Assembly (NCBI GenBank): GCA_050633325.1 | Contig: JBOEGH010000010.1 | Span: forward strand, 62,001-126,000 | Length of the DNA stretch: 64,000 bases | Reading direction: 5' to 3' | Origin: UBA1672 sp050633325 | GTDB taxonomy: Bacteria; Pseudomonadota; Alphaproteobacteria; Micavibrionales; Micavibrionaceae | Part shown: positions 50,598 through 59,881 of the stretch, piece by piece | Position numbering within the stretch: position 1 is the stretch's first letter | Layout: each line of letters begins with the position of its first letter | The notes under the pieces: model-generated | The model's database searches: none | Told to the model about the DNA's origin: nothing | Seen by the model: the letters and a program-made list of their open reading frames with translations, nothing else | Position numbers and translations under genes: made by a program

Positions 50598-51974
50598 ATG
50601 ACACTGCAGCAACACATATTTAGACATTCGGCATCGTTATGCCACGTGATGTCAAATGTGAAGGTGCTTAATGTATTATTTTTAAGTGCGTGTGTTATTA
50701 GCATAGTTTTTTCCCCTTTAAATTCTAGGGCGGCATCATTTTCTGAAATGTTATCATCTTTAACCAAGTCACCATCATCATGGGATGAGGGTATTGATGG
50801 TATGGAGAATGAAGATGATGAGAAGAATCCCATTCCGGAGAAGAAACCAAAATGGATAAAAGACAGGGTAGAAGTTAGCAGTGAACAGCTGTTGAATGCA
50901 GATGGTAATTGGAATGTAGTTGAAAAGGGGCGGGAATATGACCCCGCGCAAGCACATTTAAATGCTCGTAAGAAAGTTGATACAGCACGTAGAAGCAAGA
51001 TGAATGAGCTTGCCCCGCATTTTAAGCCTGATGCGAAAAGCGGCCAAGACGGTAAGTTGCGTGTTTTGCACATTGAACCCGAAGATGGTGTTAATTACGG
51101 TGTTGTAGAAGATAAAGGCGATGGTGGTTCTTTCCTTGGTAAGGTATTTCCTGTGTTTAAGTCTGATGCACCTGATGCGCAAAAAGTTTTGAAGAAGCCT
51201 GTTCTTGCCGATATATCCGTTGCAGATAAACAAGCGGATATTGTTATACCTAAGATTAAACCTGTAAGACATGATGGCGAAAAGATTATATTAGTTGGTG
51301 ATGTTGTAATTCCACCAAGTATTCCTGTGCGCAAGAAAAAATCACTTGTAAATAGTGGATCAAAATCACCTGTAAGTGTAGGTAATGTAGTTGCTGCGGC
51401 CGATTTTAGTGATGATAACAATGCGGGTGTAAACGTCGATAAAATTATCGTTCCCCAGAGAAAGCCAAATGTAAATTCTTATAACAAGGTTAAGCCTTTG
51501 GGGCTTAAAGCCGTTTTAACCAGCTCTCCTGACGAAGTTGGATCTGCTCCGGTTTCGTCTGATGACGTTTTTATACCTATCCCTGATGTTAAGCCGAGGA
51601 TAAAAAAAGTAGTTTTAAAAAATGGCGTGGCTTCTAATAGGAAGGTCTTTGTTAAAAACCTACGTAGTGGAATGCATCCTGATAAAACCAGAGTTGTTAT
51701 AGAGATGAGTGATGTAACCGAATATAAGGTTACAGTTGATGATTTGCGTAATGTCCTTCGTGTTAAGCTTGCAAATACGCAGTGGAATATCAGTGAACAT
51801 GATAAAGTGAAAGGTAGTTCGCTTCTAGGTACTTATATTGCCAAAAAATCAGGTTCTGGCGATGTTCTTTTGGAGATAAGGCTAAAAGAAAAAGTTAAAA
51901 TTATTGGTACAATGGTTTTACGCCCGAATGTCTCATCTTCTCACCGTATTGTTGTTGATTTAAAAGTCTTGTGA
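50598..51974 (+). CDS. Secreted AMIN-domain protein
   Basis: A 458-residue protein with an N-terminal signal (VLNVLFLSACVISIVFSPLNSRA), a long low-complexity, charged and Pro-rich region with repeats of the type PVRKKK/KIIVPQRKPN/VFIPIPDVKPR, and a C-terminal AMIN-like domain (about 355-458; FVKNLRSGMHPDKTRVVIEMS to HRIVVDLKVL). AMIN domains target amidases and secretins to the septum or peptidoglycan. No amidase catalytic domain is present. ATG 50598 has AAGG upstream; ATG 50649 would give a shorter signal peptide. Possibly a peptidoglycan-binding adaptor. Confidence 0.75.
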   Translation: MTLQQHIFRHSASLCHVMSNVKVLNVLFLSACVISIVFSPLNSRAASFSEMLSSLTKSPSSWDEGIDGMENEDDEKNPIPEKKPKWIKDRVEVSSEQLLNADGNWNVVEKGREYDPAQAHLNARKKVDTARRSKMNELAPHFKPDAKSGQDGKLRVLHIEPEDGVNYGVVEDKGDGGSFLGKVFPVFKSDAPDAQKVLKKPVLADISVADKQADIVIPKIKPVRHDGEKIILVGDVVIPPSIPVRKKKSLVNSGSKSPVSVGNVVAAADFSDDNNAGVNVDKIIVPQRKPNVNSYNKVKPLGLKAVLTSSPDEVGSAPVSSDDVFIPIPDVKPRIKKVVLKNGVASNRKVFVKNLRSGMHPDKTRVVIEMSDVTEYKVTVDDLRNVLRVKLANTQWNISEHDKVKGSSLLGTYIAKKSGSGDVLLEIRLKEKVKIIGTMVLRPNVSSSHRIVVDLKVL

Positions 51975-52146
51975 TTCTTGTTTATTTAGCAAATCTATAA
52001 ATTTTGCCAACTCTATACTTTTTCGACGATTTACTTTAATATTGTATATTATGTAACAGGATGTTGCTCTATTATGATTTTTATTAAAGATATGTTTTTA
52101 ATGCATTATTTGATCTCTTTCCTTTTTGAACTGGGGGGAGGTAGTC

Positions 52147-54186
52147 ATGTCAAAATCAAATAAAAATGTAGCCAGTGAACAAGATTTGGTTACCTTTGGA
52201 AAAAATATAGTCATAAGCACGAAAAAGAGGCTGCCCCAGTTTGATAATGGCCCTGCATTGGCTTATGAAGCCCATAACCCTAAGAATAAATCAAAGAAAT
52301 TTATAGCAATAGTATCGGGTATGGAAAACCTGCCCAGATATAATTTTGTAGCAAATTACAAGAACCTTACCTCTGTTTCTTTTCTTAATCTTGTTAGTTC
52401 CGGTGCGGCGTTTTGGCCACCTGAAAACTCACAAAAATTTATTATAATTTATGACAGAAATATTGATAAACCCATATTGGAAGAGGGGGCAATAAGTAAC
52501 GTTAACTGGCGTCATCCTGAGATTATTTCATTATTCATAGAGCCTATGGTCACGATGATCAGGGAAATGAGAGATAAGGGGTTTTGTCACGGTTCTATCA
52601 GGCCAAGCAATATTTTCTTTCCGTATGGCAGTGAAAAAATGCCGGTTATTTTGGGGGATGGCTTATCCGCTCAGCCAAGTAGTACTCAACCCTCTTTATT
52701 CTTGCCAATTAATAAGGCGTTGGCAGATCCAATGGGAAGAGGTCAAGGATCAGTTGAGGATGATGTCTATGCTTTCGGGGTAACTCTTCTTTTATTTTTA
52801 AGGAAAAATGATGAGTTGTCAGTGTTTGATGATGAAGAAATTTTACGAAGAAAAGTTGAGTTTGGTAGTTATTCCACCCTTATAGGTAAGGAACGTTTTC
52901 AGGAATCTTTTTTGGAGCTGTTAAGGGGCGTTTTATATGATGATGAGGAAAAGAGATGGAGTGTTGATGATATTTTCTCATGGCTTGATGGTGTGCGTAT
53001 TACACCCTTAACTCTGGGGCAGAAGAAAAAGGCAAATAGGCCATTTTCTTTTAACGGTAAAAAATACCTTTATGCAGAGTTGTTGGCCGTAGATTTGTAC
53101 AAAAATACAGAAGAATTGGCTGACTTGATAGATGACGGATCGTTGGATAGATGGCTAAGGAAATCTCTTGATGATACCGCTCTTCTTGAAAGATACGAAA
53201 AGGCAGTTGATGCCGTGTCTTCTGTCGGCAGTATGTCAGATAATATAGATTACTCTGTTTTTCACTTGGGTATTGCGCTTAACCCTGCTTTACCTGCCCA
53301 TTATAAAGGGAAAAGCTTCACATATGATGGTGTTGGTGCTTTGCTTTTCAGAGACGCATGCGAGGGTAAAGATTTAAATGTTTTTAAAGAGGTTTTGAAG
53401 CTTAACATATTGGATTATGCATTAGTTTCGGAAAATTTAAACCAAGCAATAATGATGAATATATTCAAGCAATATGATACGTGTCGCGCTGCATTATCCG
53501 GGAATAAAATGGAGCAGGGAATAGAAAGGTGCATTTACACCTTATGTCCAAGTGCACCTTGTCTTAGCCCTAAATTGAAAGGTTATTTCGTCTATAGTGG
53601 TGGGTCACTGTTATCAACTCTCGAAGCGCTATGTAAGAAGGGTGGACAAGTATCTTTGATGGTGGACAATCATATAGCCGCCTTTTTTGCAGTCAGGAAT
53701 TCCAGTTTTATGAGTTCCTATCTGATTGATTTTAATAGTGTTGAAAAAAATAATAAAATATTGGGTAATTTACACTTCATGGCCGCTCTGCAAAGGCAAT
53801 CTAGCATTAAATCTCTACCTGCAATTGCCAGTGTTCTTATTGAATCGTTATCTGATGTGTATAAAATTTATAAGAATGTCGGCACTAGAACAAAAACAGA
53901 GGAAAGTGTAAAAGCTGCGGCAAAAGAAGGTGATTTGATTACAATGTCATCTCTTGTTGATAATCCTGATGAGTTATTGCGTGATGAGAAAGGTTTTTCC
54001 ATCGCCAAGGCTGAATATAAATTGTTACAAAATGAATATTCTCAGTACAACTCGAAACTTGCTAATAAGAAAACATATGGTCTTAGTAATGGACATGATA
54101 TCGCATCCAGCATTTCATGGCTGGCCTCGACAATAATTACAGTTATTGTGGTTCTTGCATTTATGTCGGGAAATCAAATTTTTTAA
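52147..54186 (+). CDS. Degenerate serine/threonine kinase-like membrane protein (pseudokinase)
   Basis: A 679-residue protein. The kinase-like domain covers about residues 20-290: the HRD-type loop reads His148-Gly-Ser-Ile-Arg-Pro-Ser-Asn155, with the catalytic Asp replaced by Ser150, and the DFG position reads Asp171-Gly-Leu. The usual VAIK lysine is not evident in FIAIVSG. ASVEDDVYAFGVTLLLF-type alpha-F sequence is present. After a charged middle part, the end (SISWLASTIITVIVVLAFMSG) is a transmembrane segment. GGGGGGAGG precedes ATG 52147. I infer a scaffold or regulator instead of an active kinase; its place just before the tad genes suggests pilus control. Confidence 0.75.
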   Translation: MSKSNKNVASEQDLVTFGKNIVISTKKRLPQFDNGPALAYEAHNPKNKSKKFIAIVSGMENLPRYNFVANYKNLTSVSFLNLVSSGAAFWPPENSQKFIIIYDRNIDKPILEEGAISNVNWRHPEIISLFIEPMVTMIREMRDKGFCHGSIRPSNIFFPYGSEKMPVILGDGLSAQPSSTQPSLFLPINKALADPMGRGQGSVEDDVYAFGVTLLLFLRKNDELSVFDDEEILRRKVEFGSYSTLIGKERFQESFLELLRGVLYDDEEKRWSVDDIFSWLDGVRITPLTLGQKKKANRPFSFNGKKYLYAELLAVDLYKNTEELADLIDDGSLDRWLRKSLDDTALLERYEKAVDAVSSVGSMSDNIDYSVFHLGIALNPALPAHYKGKSFTYDGVGALLFRDACEGKDLNVFKEVLKLNILDYALVSENLNQAIMMNIFKQYDTCRAALSGNKMEQGIERCIYTLCPSAPCLSPKLKGYFVYSGGSLLSTLEALCKKGGQVSLMVDNHIAAFFAVRNSSFMSSYLIDFNSVEKNNKILGNLHFMAALQRQSSIKSLPAIASVLIESLSDVYKIYKNVGTRTKTEESVKAAAKEGDLITMSSLVDNPDELLRDEKGFSIAKAEYKLLQNEYSQYNSKLANKKTYGLSNGHDIASSISWLASTIITVIVVLAFMSGNQIF

Positions 54187-54202
54187 TGGTGGTTAATTAT
54201 TT

Positions 54203-54691
54203 ATGGCAAAAAGAGATAAAAAATCGAAAAAAAATACCAAGAAAATGAGCCTGAAGGGACGTCTTTTTATGATAGCCTCAGTTTTACTGGGCTTGGCTTT
54301 TTTACCCACTGCTATGTTGCTATTTATTGGAATGTTGCCCAGCATAGTCGCGTTTTTTGTTGCGGATAGAAAGAATGGTGTTAGAACATCAACAGTGGCT
54401 GCGATGAATGTTGCTGGCTGTATTCCTTTTATTTTGAAGCTATGGTCAGGTGAAAATAATTTTGAGTATAGCCTTGGGATAATAACAGATCCGCAATCAA
54501 TATCGGTTATGTATGTTTCTGCTGCATTTGGTTATATGATTGATTGGGTTGTGACCGGACTTGTTTCTTCATTCTTGTATCAAAAGGGTATGGCAAGGAT
54601 GAAGGCTATCAAGAAAAAGCAGGCATTTTTAGTGTCGCATTGGGGCGATGAGGTTTCAGGTAAAAAAGAGGGGGAGAAGGCGTCTAAATAG
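54203..54691 (+). CDS. Small polytopic membrane protein next to the pseudokinase
   Basis: A 162-residue protein with a basic N-terminus (MAKRDKKSKKNTKK), then four hydrophobic segments at about 20-38, 40-55, 65-80 and 108-128, and a charged C-terminal tail. No family recognised. It starts 16 bp after the pseudokinase gene and ends before a terminator, so the two form an operon and might form a complex. It is separated from tadE by 190 bp. Confidence 0.7.
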   Translation: MAKRDKKSKKNTKKMSLKGRLFMIASVLLGLAFLPTAMLLFIGMLPSIVAFFVADRKNGVRTSTVAAMNVAGCIPFILKLWSGENNFEYSLGIITDPQSISVMYVSAAFGYMIDWVVTGLVSSFLYQKGMARMKAIKKKQAFLVSHWGDEVSGKKEGEKASK

Positions 54692-54798
54692 GTTGTGTTG
54701 CATTTGTTAACGTATTTTTTACATTTTGAATATTATAATTATCAAGTGGAGGAGTACATTCTCTTTGTAATATGTAAGGTATGTTTTCTTGTTTGGGT

Positions 54799-54819
54799 GG
54801 CGGTTTTTCCGCCTTTTTT
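54799..54819 (+). terminator. Terminator before the tad genes
   Basis: GGCGG and CCGCC around TTTTT, followed by TTTTTT. It ends the pseudokinase operon, so the tad genes need their own promoter. Confidence 0.85.
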
Positions 54820-54880
54820 GTGCTTAAAAACAAGAACGAATTTGAAATAAATGTAATTTAAAAGATAGGTGTCTTGTAAT

Positions 54881-55402
54881 ATGAGGTGTTTTTTTAATAA
54901 GTGGAGAAAGAAAGAGGACGGCGCTACGGCTATTGAGTTTAGCATGTTGATTATCCCTTATTTAATGTTGAGCCTTGGTATTATAGAGCTATCTTTGATG
55001 TTCACATCGGCAAGCCTGTTAGAGGGAGCAACGGGTAGTGCGTCTCGACTTATAAGAACGGGGCAGTTGCAACAATCGGGGCAAGACCCTGAAACTGTGT
55101 TCAGGGATGCTTTGTGTGACTTTGCTGTTGTTCTCATTGAGTGTAATGACGTTGTGGTTGAGGTTGTTACTCTGGATAATTATGGTGATTATAGTGCCCC
55201 TGTTTATGATGGTGACGGTGATATGGTTTCGTCTGGGTTTGATGCCGGCGGGTCTGATTCAAAAGTGTTAGTGCGCGTAGCGTATCGATATTCAATGATA
55301 ACTCCACTGGTGGGTCCGATACTAAATGGGGCGGATGGTACTACTTTATTTATGTCTACTATTGTTTTGCAAACAGAACCTTATGAATTCCAAGGATCAT
55401 GA
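54881..55402 (+). CDS. TadE-like pseudopilin, first copy
   Basis: A 173-residue protein with the TadE motif: basic leader, then EDGATAIEFSMLIIPYLMLSLG with the conserved Gly-Ala-x-Ala-x-Glu-Phe pattern at the cleavage site, one hydrophobic helix and a C-terminal periplasmic domain with Cys residues (LCDFAVVLIECND). Such minor pseudopilins are cleaved by CpaA and needed for Tad pilus assembly. I chose ATG 54881 over GTG 54869. The stop overlaps the next start (ATGA). Confidence 0.85.
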   Translation: MRCFFNKWRKKEDGATAIEFSMLIIPYLMLSLGIIELSLMFTSASLLEGATGSASRLIRTGQLQQSGQDPETVFRDALCDFAVVLIECNDVVVEVVTLDNYGDYSAPVYDGDGDMVSSGFDAGGSDSKVLVRVAYRYSMITPLVGPILNGADGTTLFMSTIVLQTEPYEFQGS

Positions 55403-55935
55403 ATATGATTAAAGGCGATAATATAATATCAAGATGGATTAACGGGGATGATGGTATTGCTGCTGTTGAGGCTGCGATGGTTTTTCCGCTGATGCTGTTT
55501 CTTTTCCTTGGTGTGTTTGATGGTGGTAATGCGATATTAGCAAATCAAAAAACTGTCAGATCATCACAAATTGTTGCTGATTTAATAACGCGAAAAAGTA
55601 TCGTTGCCGCAGATGATGTTAGTGAGGCTATTGAGGCAGGGCGTTTGGCATTAGAACCTATGGACAGCAGCAGTTTTGGAGTAGATATAGTTAGTATTCG
55701 TTTTGATGATAATGCAGACAGTTCTATAGAATGGCGAGAAACATTTAATATGGGATCAGTTCCTGATGCGCTTAATTCTGTTACTGCGTTGCAAGATGTT
55801 AATGAGGGGGTGGTCATGGTTTCAGTTAAATATGTTTATACCCCTATGTTTTCAAGTTTTATTACAGGGCCTATTACCATGAATGAGGTGGCCTTTAGTC
55901 GTGGTCGTAGAACTCCTGTTATTACGCGTGAGTGA
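55399..55935 (+). CDS. TadE-like pseudopilin, second copy
   Basis: A 178-residue protein with leader and motif GIAAVEAAMVFPLMLFLFLGV, similar to TadE/TadF N-termini, followed by a periplasmic domain of about 130 residues. It overlaps the previous gene by 4 bases, so the two are translated together. It may be the TadF homologue. The C-terminal FSRGRRTPVI resembles other TadE-like proteins. Confidence 0.85.
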   Translation: MNMIKGDNIISRWINGDDGIAAVEAAMVFPLMLFLFLGVFDGGNAILANQKTVRSSQIVADLITRKSIVAADDVSEAIEAGRLALEPMDSSSFGVDIVSIRFDDNADSSIEWRETFNMGSVPDALNSVTALQDVNEGVVMVSVKYVYTPMFSSFITGPITMNEVAFSRGRRTPVITRE

Positions 55936-55976
55936 TAGGTTAAGAAATTGTAAGAGGGTAAAAGAAAGGTGTTATT

Positions 55977-57395
55977 ATGGAACAGGTAGAGGGTTTAATA
56001 AAATATTGTCGCAAATATTGGCTCTGTAAATCAGGGGCTATAGCTATTTTATTTGGTATGATGCTTCCTGTTCTTGTTGGTGTTGCTGGTGTGTCTTTAG
56101 ACTATTCGCGTGCTTATTTAGTTAAGCAAAGGCTTGCTCAGGCTTTGGACGCTGCTGCTCTTGCTGCTGCTGCTTCTTCAACGGATGAAAATGTTATAGA
56201 GCAAAAAGTACTTGATTTCTTTGAGGCTAATTACCCTTCTGCTGAGCTTGGTCTTACTTTTACACCGTCTGTGTCAGTCGTCGGGGATGAGGTTAGGGTT
56301 TCAGGAACGGCACAATATAGTACTCTGTTCTTATCTGTATTAGGGGTGAGCCATATAGATGTTGAGGCGTCTACAACTGTTCTTCGTGAAGTTCAGGGTA
56401 TAGAGGTTGTGTTGGTTATGGATAATACAGGCTCTATGAATACCAATAATAATATTGGTGCTTTGCGTGATGCGGCATCTAATTTTGTTTATATTATGTA
56501 CGGAATTGATCCTGAAGAAGGCGAAAGCGCAGACCCTTCTTCTTTGGATGATATGGCAACACGGGATAGGGACTATATTAAGGTAGGGCTTGTGCCTTAC
56601 AGTTCTTCTGTGAATGTAGGGCCTTATGGTTTGGGTGTGGATAAGAACGGCGATGCGTATGGCGACGCGTTTGTTAATAATCCGCACGATCTTTCTTATA
56701 CTACTAATCAATATAGTAATAATTGGGCTGGGTGTGTTTTGGCGCATGATTACCCCGATGATACTACAGACCATGACGGGCCGTGGGATATGTATCGTTA
56801 TTGCCGTGATAGTGATGATGATCCTTATTGTGACCTTAATTATTATTGGTCAGGTGGTAAGAAGCATTATTATGTCAGGCAAAAACCTAATTACTATTGT
56901 CCGGTTACCCCCCTTACGCCACTTGCTACAAGTCCGAGTGAGTTAAAGGACTCAATAGATAATATGACGGCAGCAGGTTACACTTATGGTAATTATGGTA
57001 TGGTATGGGGATATCGTGTTATTTCTCCCGATGCACCGTTCGAAGAGGGTGTTGAGTGGAGCAATCAATATTGGCGTAAAGCAGTAGTTATGATGACCGA
57101 TGGTGTTAACACTATGCATTATAGGTATTCTACCTATGGACCAACACAGGATCACAATATAACTCCTGGCGATTTAAATAATAGGTTTGCGGATGTATGT
57201 GACAACCTGAAAGAAGATGGTGTCATTATTTATACGGTCACGTTTTATTCTGGTGTTGATGAGAACACTAAGAACTTTTATCGTGAATGTGCAACGTCAG
57301 AGGACTATTATCACGATGCTCCGGGGCAGGATGATTTGGTTGAGGTGTTTGAAACAATCAGTCGTGAGCTTAGTAACCTACATATAAAAGAGTAA
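55977..57395 (+). CDS. TadG-like pilus protein with von Willebrand A domain
   Basis: A 472-residue protein. The N-terminal Tad-type segment (SGAIAILFGMMLPVLVGVAGVSLDYSRAYLVKQ, from residue 19) is followed by a vWA domain with an intact MIDAS motif, Asp149-x-Thr-Gly-Ser-Met, and the later metal-site Asp in VVMMTDGVN. A central stretch is rich in Tyr, Asp and Cys (AGCVLAHDYP; RYCRD; PYCDL; YYCPV), common in TadG proteins. It probably helps anchor or assemble the pilus at the outer membrane. AAGGTG precedes ATG 55977. A perfect terminator follows. Confidence 0.9.
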   Translation: MEQVEGLIKYCRKYWLCKSGAIAILFGMMLPVLVGVAGVSLDYSRAYLVKQRLAQALDAAALAAAASSTDENVIEQKVLDFFEANYPSAELGLTFTPSVSVVGDEVRVSGTAQYSTLFLSVLGVSHIDVEASTTVLREVQGIEVVLVMDNTGSMNTNNNIGALRDAASNFVYIMYGIDPEEGESADPSSLDDMATRDRDYIKVGLVPYSSSVNVGPYGLGVDKNGDAYGDAFVNNPHDLSYTTNQYSNNWAGCVLAHDYPDDTTDHDGPWDMYRYCRDSDDDPYCDLNYYWSGGKKHYYVRQKPNYYCPVTPLTPLATSPSELKDSIDNMTAAGYTYGNYGMVWGYRVISPDAPFEEGVEWSNQYWRKAVVMMTDGVNTMHYRYSTYGPTQDHNITPGDLNNRFADVCDNLKEDGVIIYTVTFYSGVDENTKNFYRECATSEDYYHDAPGQDDLVEVFETISRELSNLHIKE

Positions 57396-57865
57396 ATGCA
57401 TATTTATTTTACTTTTATTTCTGCTAGCCACATTTTTTTGTGGCTAGTTTTTTATTGCCCGTTACTTTGAGTTATGGAAATTTATGTAGTAAACATCCTG
57501 CTGACGTGATGTTATGTTGACTTGTTTGTGTGTTTTTAAAAGTAATCTCAAGTATATATCTATACATATTTTGTGTTTTATCGTTTTAAATACTGATTTT
57601 TCATGTAAGTGTAGGGGTGTTCTTTGGTGTTTACTGTGGCAACAATCGTGTTTACTTTAGTTTTGTAGTATAGATGTATTTATATAAAATTTTATACAAA
57701 TAATTGTCAAATATTTTCTTCAAAAAAACCTCTTTTACTTGGTTTTGTTAAGTTTTTTTTAACTAAGTCAGGGCTATGATGAATTAACGGTTAAGGAGCT
57801 TTGAGAAAATTTAAAGTATGGGTTTACCGGAAAAACATTAAACAAATCTTATGAAGGAGATAAAC
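57396..57865. other. Gene-free stretch before the Flp pilin gene
   Basis: About 470 bp with no credible gene on either strand. It begins with the tadG terminator (57423-57454). The rest is very A/T-rich, and ends with the strong pilin ribosome binding site AAGGAG at 57854-57859. A -10-like TATGAT occurs at 57775-57780, but no -35 box at normal distance. A long, A/T-rich upstream region fits a heavily expressed, regulated pilin promoter. Confidence 0.6.
57423..57454 (+). terminator. Rho-independent terminator after the TadG-like gene
   Basis: GCTAGCCACA and TGTGGCTAG form a perfect 9-bp stem with a T-rich loop, followed by TTTTTTATT. Confidence 0.95.
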
Positions 57866-58039
57866 ATGTTAACTAAATTGATCGCACTAAAAGCAGCATA
57901 TGTAAACAACGAAGACGGTGCAACAGCTATTGAATATGGTCTGATTGCAGCAGGTATCGCAGTAGCAATAGCAGCAGCAGTTACTCTTGTTGGTACTGAT
58001 CTTAATACACTACTAGGTCAAGTTTCAGCAGCGCTATAA
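57866..58039 (+). CDS. flp: Flp type IVb pilin
   Basis: The major Tad pilin, 57 residues. Leader MLTKLIALKAAYVNNEDG is cut before ATAIEYGLIAAGIAVAIAAA. The Glu and Tyr of the mature N-terminus, both needed for Flp pilus assembly, are present. I chose ATG 57866 because AAGGAG at 57854-57859 is 6 bases before it; ATG 57851 overlaps this site. A long upstream region and its own terminator suggest high separate expression before the cpaABCDE genes. Confidence 0.97.
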   Translation: MLTKLIALKAAYVNNEDGATAIEYGLIAAGIAVAIAAAVTLVGTDLNTLLGQVSAAL

Positions 58040-58064
58040 TCTGAAACAATATAAATGAAAATAT

Positions 58065-58097
58065 AGTCCGTCCGATATTTCTGGCGGGCTTTATTTT
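58065..58097 (+). terminator. Terminator after flp
   Basis: AGTCCGTC and GGCGGGCT form an 8-bp stem with two G-T pairs, followed by TTATTTTT. Partial read-through would supply cpaA and later genes. Confidence 0.8.
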
Positions 58098-58198
58098 TGC
58101 CTTTTTCTTAGGTGGGAAATAGTTGCCGAATCATAGTTATATAACGGTCAAGTTTTCCTATCGTTTTTTTTGTAGTTATACTGTATTATGAGCTTAAT

Positions 58199-58768
58199 AT
58201 GATCTTACTAATAATTTTTCTGATATGCGTATTCGTCACATTGGTTGTTGGAGGGCTGGCGGCTCTGTCCGATATAAAATCAATGACAATCCCTAATGTA
58301 TACAGCCTTTATGTTATTGCGGCTTTTTTTGTTGCATATGGTGCGTTGTATTTAGGTGGGCAACAAGATGTATTTAGCCCGCTTTTGTCCCATATAATTT
58401 CTGCTGCTTTGGCATTCGTTGTAACGCTTGGTTTATTTGCTATGCGTATTATAGGGGCGGGGGATTCGAAATTTGCGACTGCGTGCGCATTATGGCTTGG
58501 TGTGAAATCTTTGCTTGCTTTTTTGTTCTATATGACGTTATCTGGCGGTGTTCTAGGAATAGTCGCGTTATACATAAAACGCAAAAAACCTTTCAAAAGC
58601 CCGGTCGAGGGCAGCTGGGTTTATCAGGTGCAAGGTGGAGCAGATAAAGTTCCATATGGTATCGCGATTAGTTTTGGCATGCTTGTTGCTTTTATGCATG
58701 CAGGATACTTTTCTACTGACGTGTTGGGATCTTTTGTTGCCTCACATTCAGTTGAAGGGGGTTCATGA
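58199..58768 (+). CDS. cpaA: Prepilin peptidase CpaA/TadV
   Basis: A 189-residue A24 family aspartic peptidase of the inner membrane. The catalytic Asp residues are Asp25 in LSDIKSMTIPN and Asp89 in IIGAGDSKF (the GxGD motif). It has about five to six membrane segments and lacks the methyltransferase domain of PilD. It cleaves the leaders of Flp and the TadE-like proteins at the Gly-Ala site. ATG 58199 follows AGCTTAAT with a weak ribosome binding site. Confidence 0.94.
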   Translation: MILLIIFLICVFVTLVVGGLAALSDIKSMTIPNVYSLYVIAAFFVAYGALYLGGQQDVFSPLLSHIISAALAFVVTLGLFAMRIIGAGDSKFATACALWLGVKSLLAFLFYMTLSGGVLGIVALYIKRKKPFKSPVEGSWVYQVQGGADKVPYGIAISFGMLVAFMHAGYFSTDVLGSFVASHSVEGGS

Positions 58769-58925
58769 ATTGTTAACAAACAACCGATATTATTAAAGAG
58801 TATAAGTTTTTTAATAACTAGGTTCAATTATTACGGTTCTGTAACTTCCACGGCTTCGGCCACAATTAATTTCTGAGTATAAAATCATGCATAATATTAA
58901 AAGTCCTGAAACGGGGTCTAAAAAA

Positions 58926-59810
58926 ATGAATAAGAATATCTTAATTGTACTTGGTGGCGCGATTCTAGCAGCAGTCTTAGTTGCAGTTTTAGTGCAGGTG
59001 ACATTAGGTGGAAAGAAGGGGACTGAGGTCGTTTCGGCGTCCATGGTTGAGGTATTGGTCGCATCGAAAGATTTGCGCAAAGGACGTGAATTAGCAGAAG
59101 GTGATATGGAATGGAAATCATGGGATGAGGATGCCTTATTTAAGGGAGCTATTGTCCGTGAAGATGAACAAGAGGCGAAAGATGCTCTATCAGGCCGTAT
59201 AGACAGAAGTTTTGGCGCCGGTGAAGCACTTGTTAAGCGTGCAATATTAAAAGATGCCAAAGGTAACTATGTTGTCGCAAGGTTAAAAGAAGGGGAGCGC
59301 GCGGTCTCCATTAAAGTTTCTGCAGAAAATATGGTTGCAGGTTTTATTACTCCGGGAAGCTTTGTTGACGTTATTTTGACCTATAAGCACAGGGTCGTTG
59401 TAGGTAAAGATGAAATGCCACAAATTAAAGATATGGTTGAAATGAGTATCGATAAACTGGCTGTTGAGACTATTCTTGAGAATGTAAGAGTGTTGGCGAT
59501 AGACCAAAAGGCAGAACTTAAAAAAGATGATGAAGTGAAGATCGGTAAAACTGTTACTCTTGCTGTTCCTATTCGTTCTGCGGAATCTTTGGCTCTTGCA
59601 TCTGAGATGGGTACTTTAACGCTTGCTATGCGTGGTGTGGGTGATGATGCGCACAATAAAGATGAGGCAACGCTAACCGATGCGCGTCTGACTACTATTG
59701 ATGATGAAATACATGCCGCGTCTATGCGTCTAAAGCGTGAGACAGGTGTGAACTTGAATACTGTAAAAGTTTATAACGGCACGCAGGTGCAAACATTCCC
59801 GGTGCATTAA
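58926..59810 (+). CDS. cpaB: Flp pilus assembly protein CpaB/RcpC
   Basis: A 294-residue periplasmic protein anchored by one N-terminal segment (ILIVLGGAILAAVLVAVLVQ). It has a SAF domain (EVLVASKDLRKGRELAEGDM at about 45-65, and RSFGAGEALVKRAIL near 100) followed by RcpC-type sequence VARLKEGERAVSIKVSAENMVAGFITPGSFVDVILT. It is thought to help position the secretin. ATG 58926 (MNKNILIVLGG) fits best; the frame is open up to 58887. Confidence 0.92.
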   Translation: MNKNILIVLGGAILAAVLVAVLVQVTLGGKKGTEVVSASMVEVLVASKDLRKGRELAEGDMEWKSWDEDALFKGAIVREDEQEAKDALSGRIDRSFGAGEALVKRAILKDAKGNYVVARLKEGERAVSIKVSAENMVAGFITPGSFVDVILTYKHRVVVGKDEMPQIKDMVEMSIDKLAVETILENVRVLAIDQKAELKKDDEVKIGKTVTLAVPIRSAESLALASEMGTLTLAMRGVGDDAHNKDEATLTDARLTTIDDEIHAASMRLKRETGVNLNTVKVYNGTQVQTFPVH

Positions 59811-59881
59811 TCTTGATGCATATTTGATTAACTATCTGAGTATTAATTTTTGTGTTTAAAAATAAAGTGAAAGAAAGAACC

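Noticed and set aside
52147..54186. Active serine/threonine kinase
   Set aside because: The catalytic Asp of the HRD motif is Ser, the DFG motif is DGL and the VAIK lysine is not visible, so I call it a pseudokinase.
58811..59260. 149-codon open frame opposite cpaB
   Set aside because: cpaB has clear SAF and RcpC motifs on the plus strand; the reverse frame is Ser/Pro/Thr-rich without motifs.
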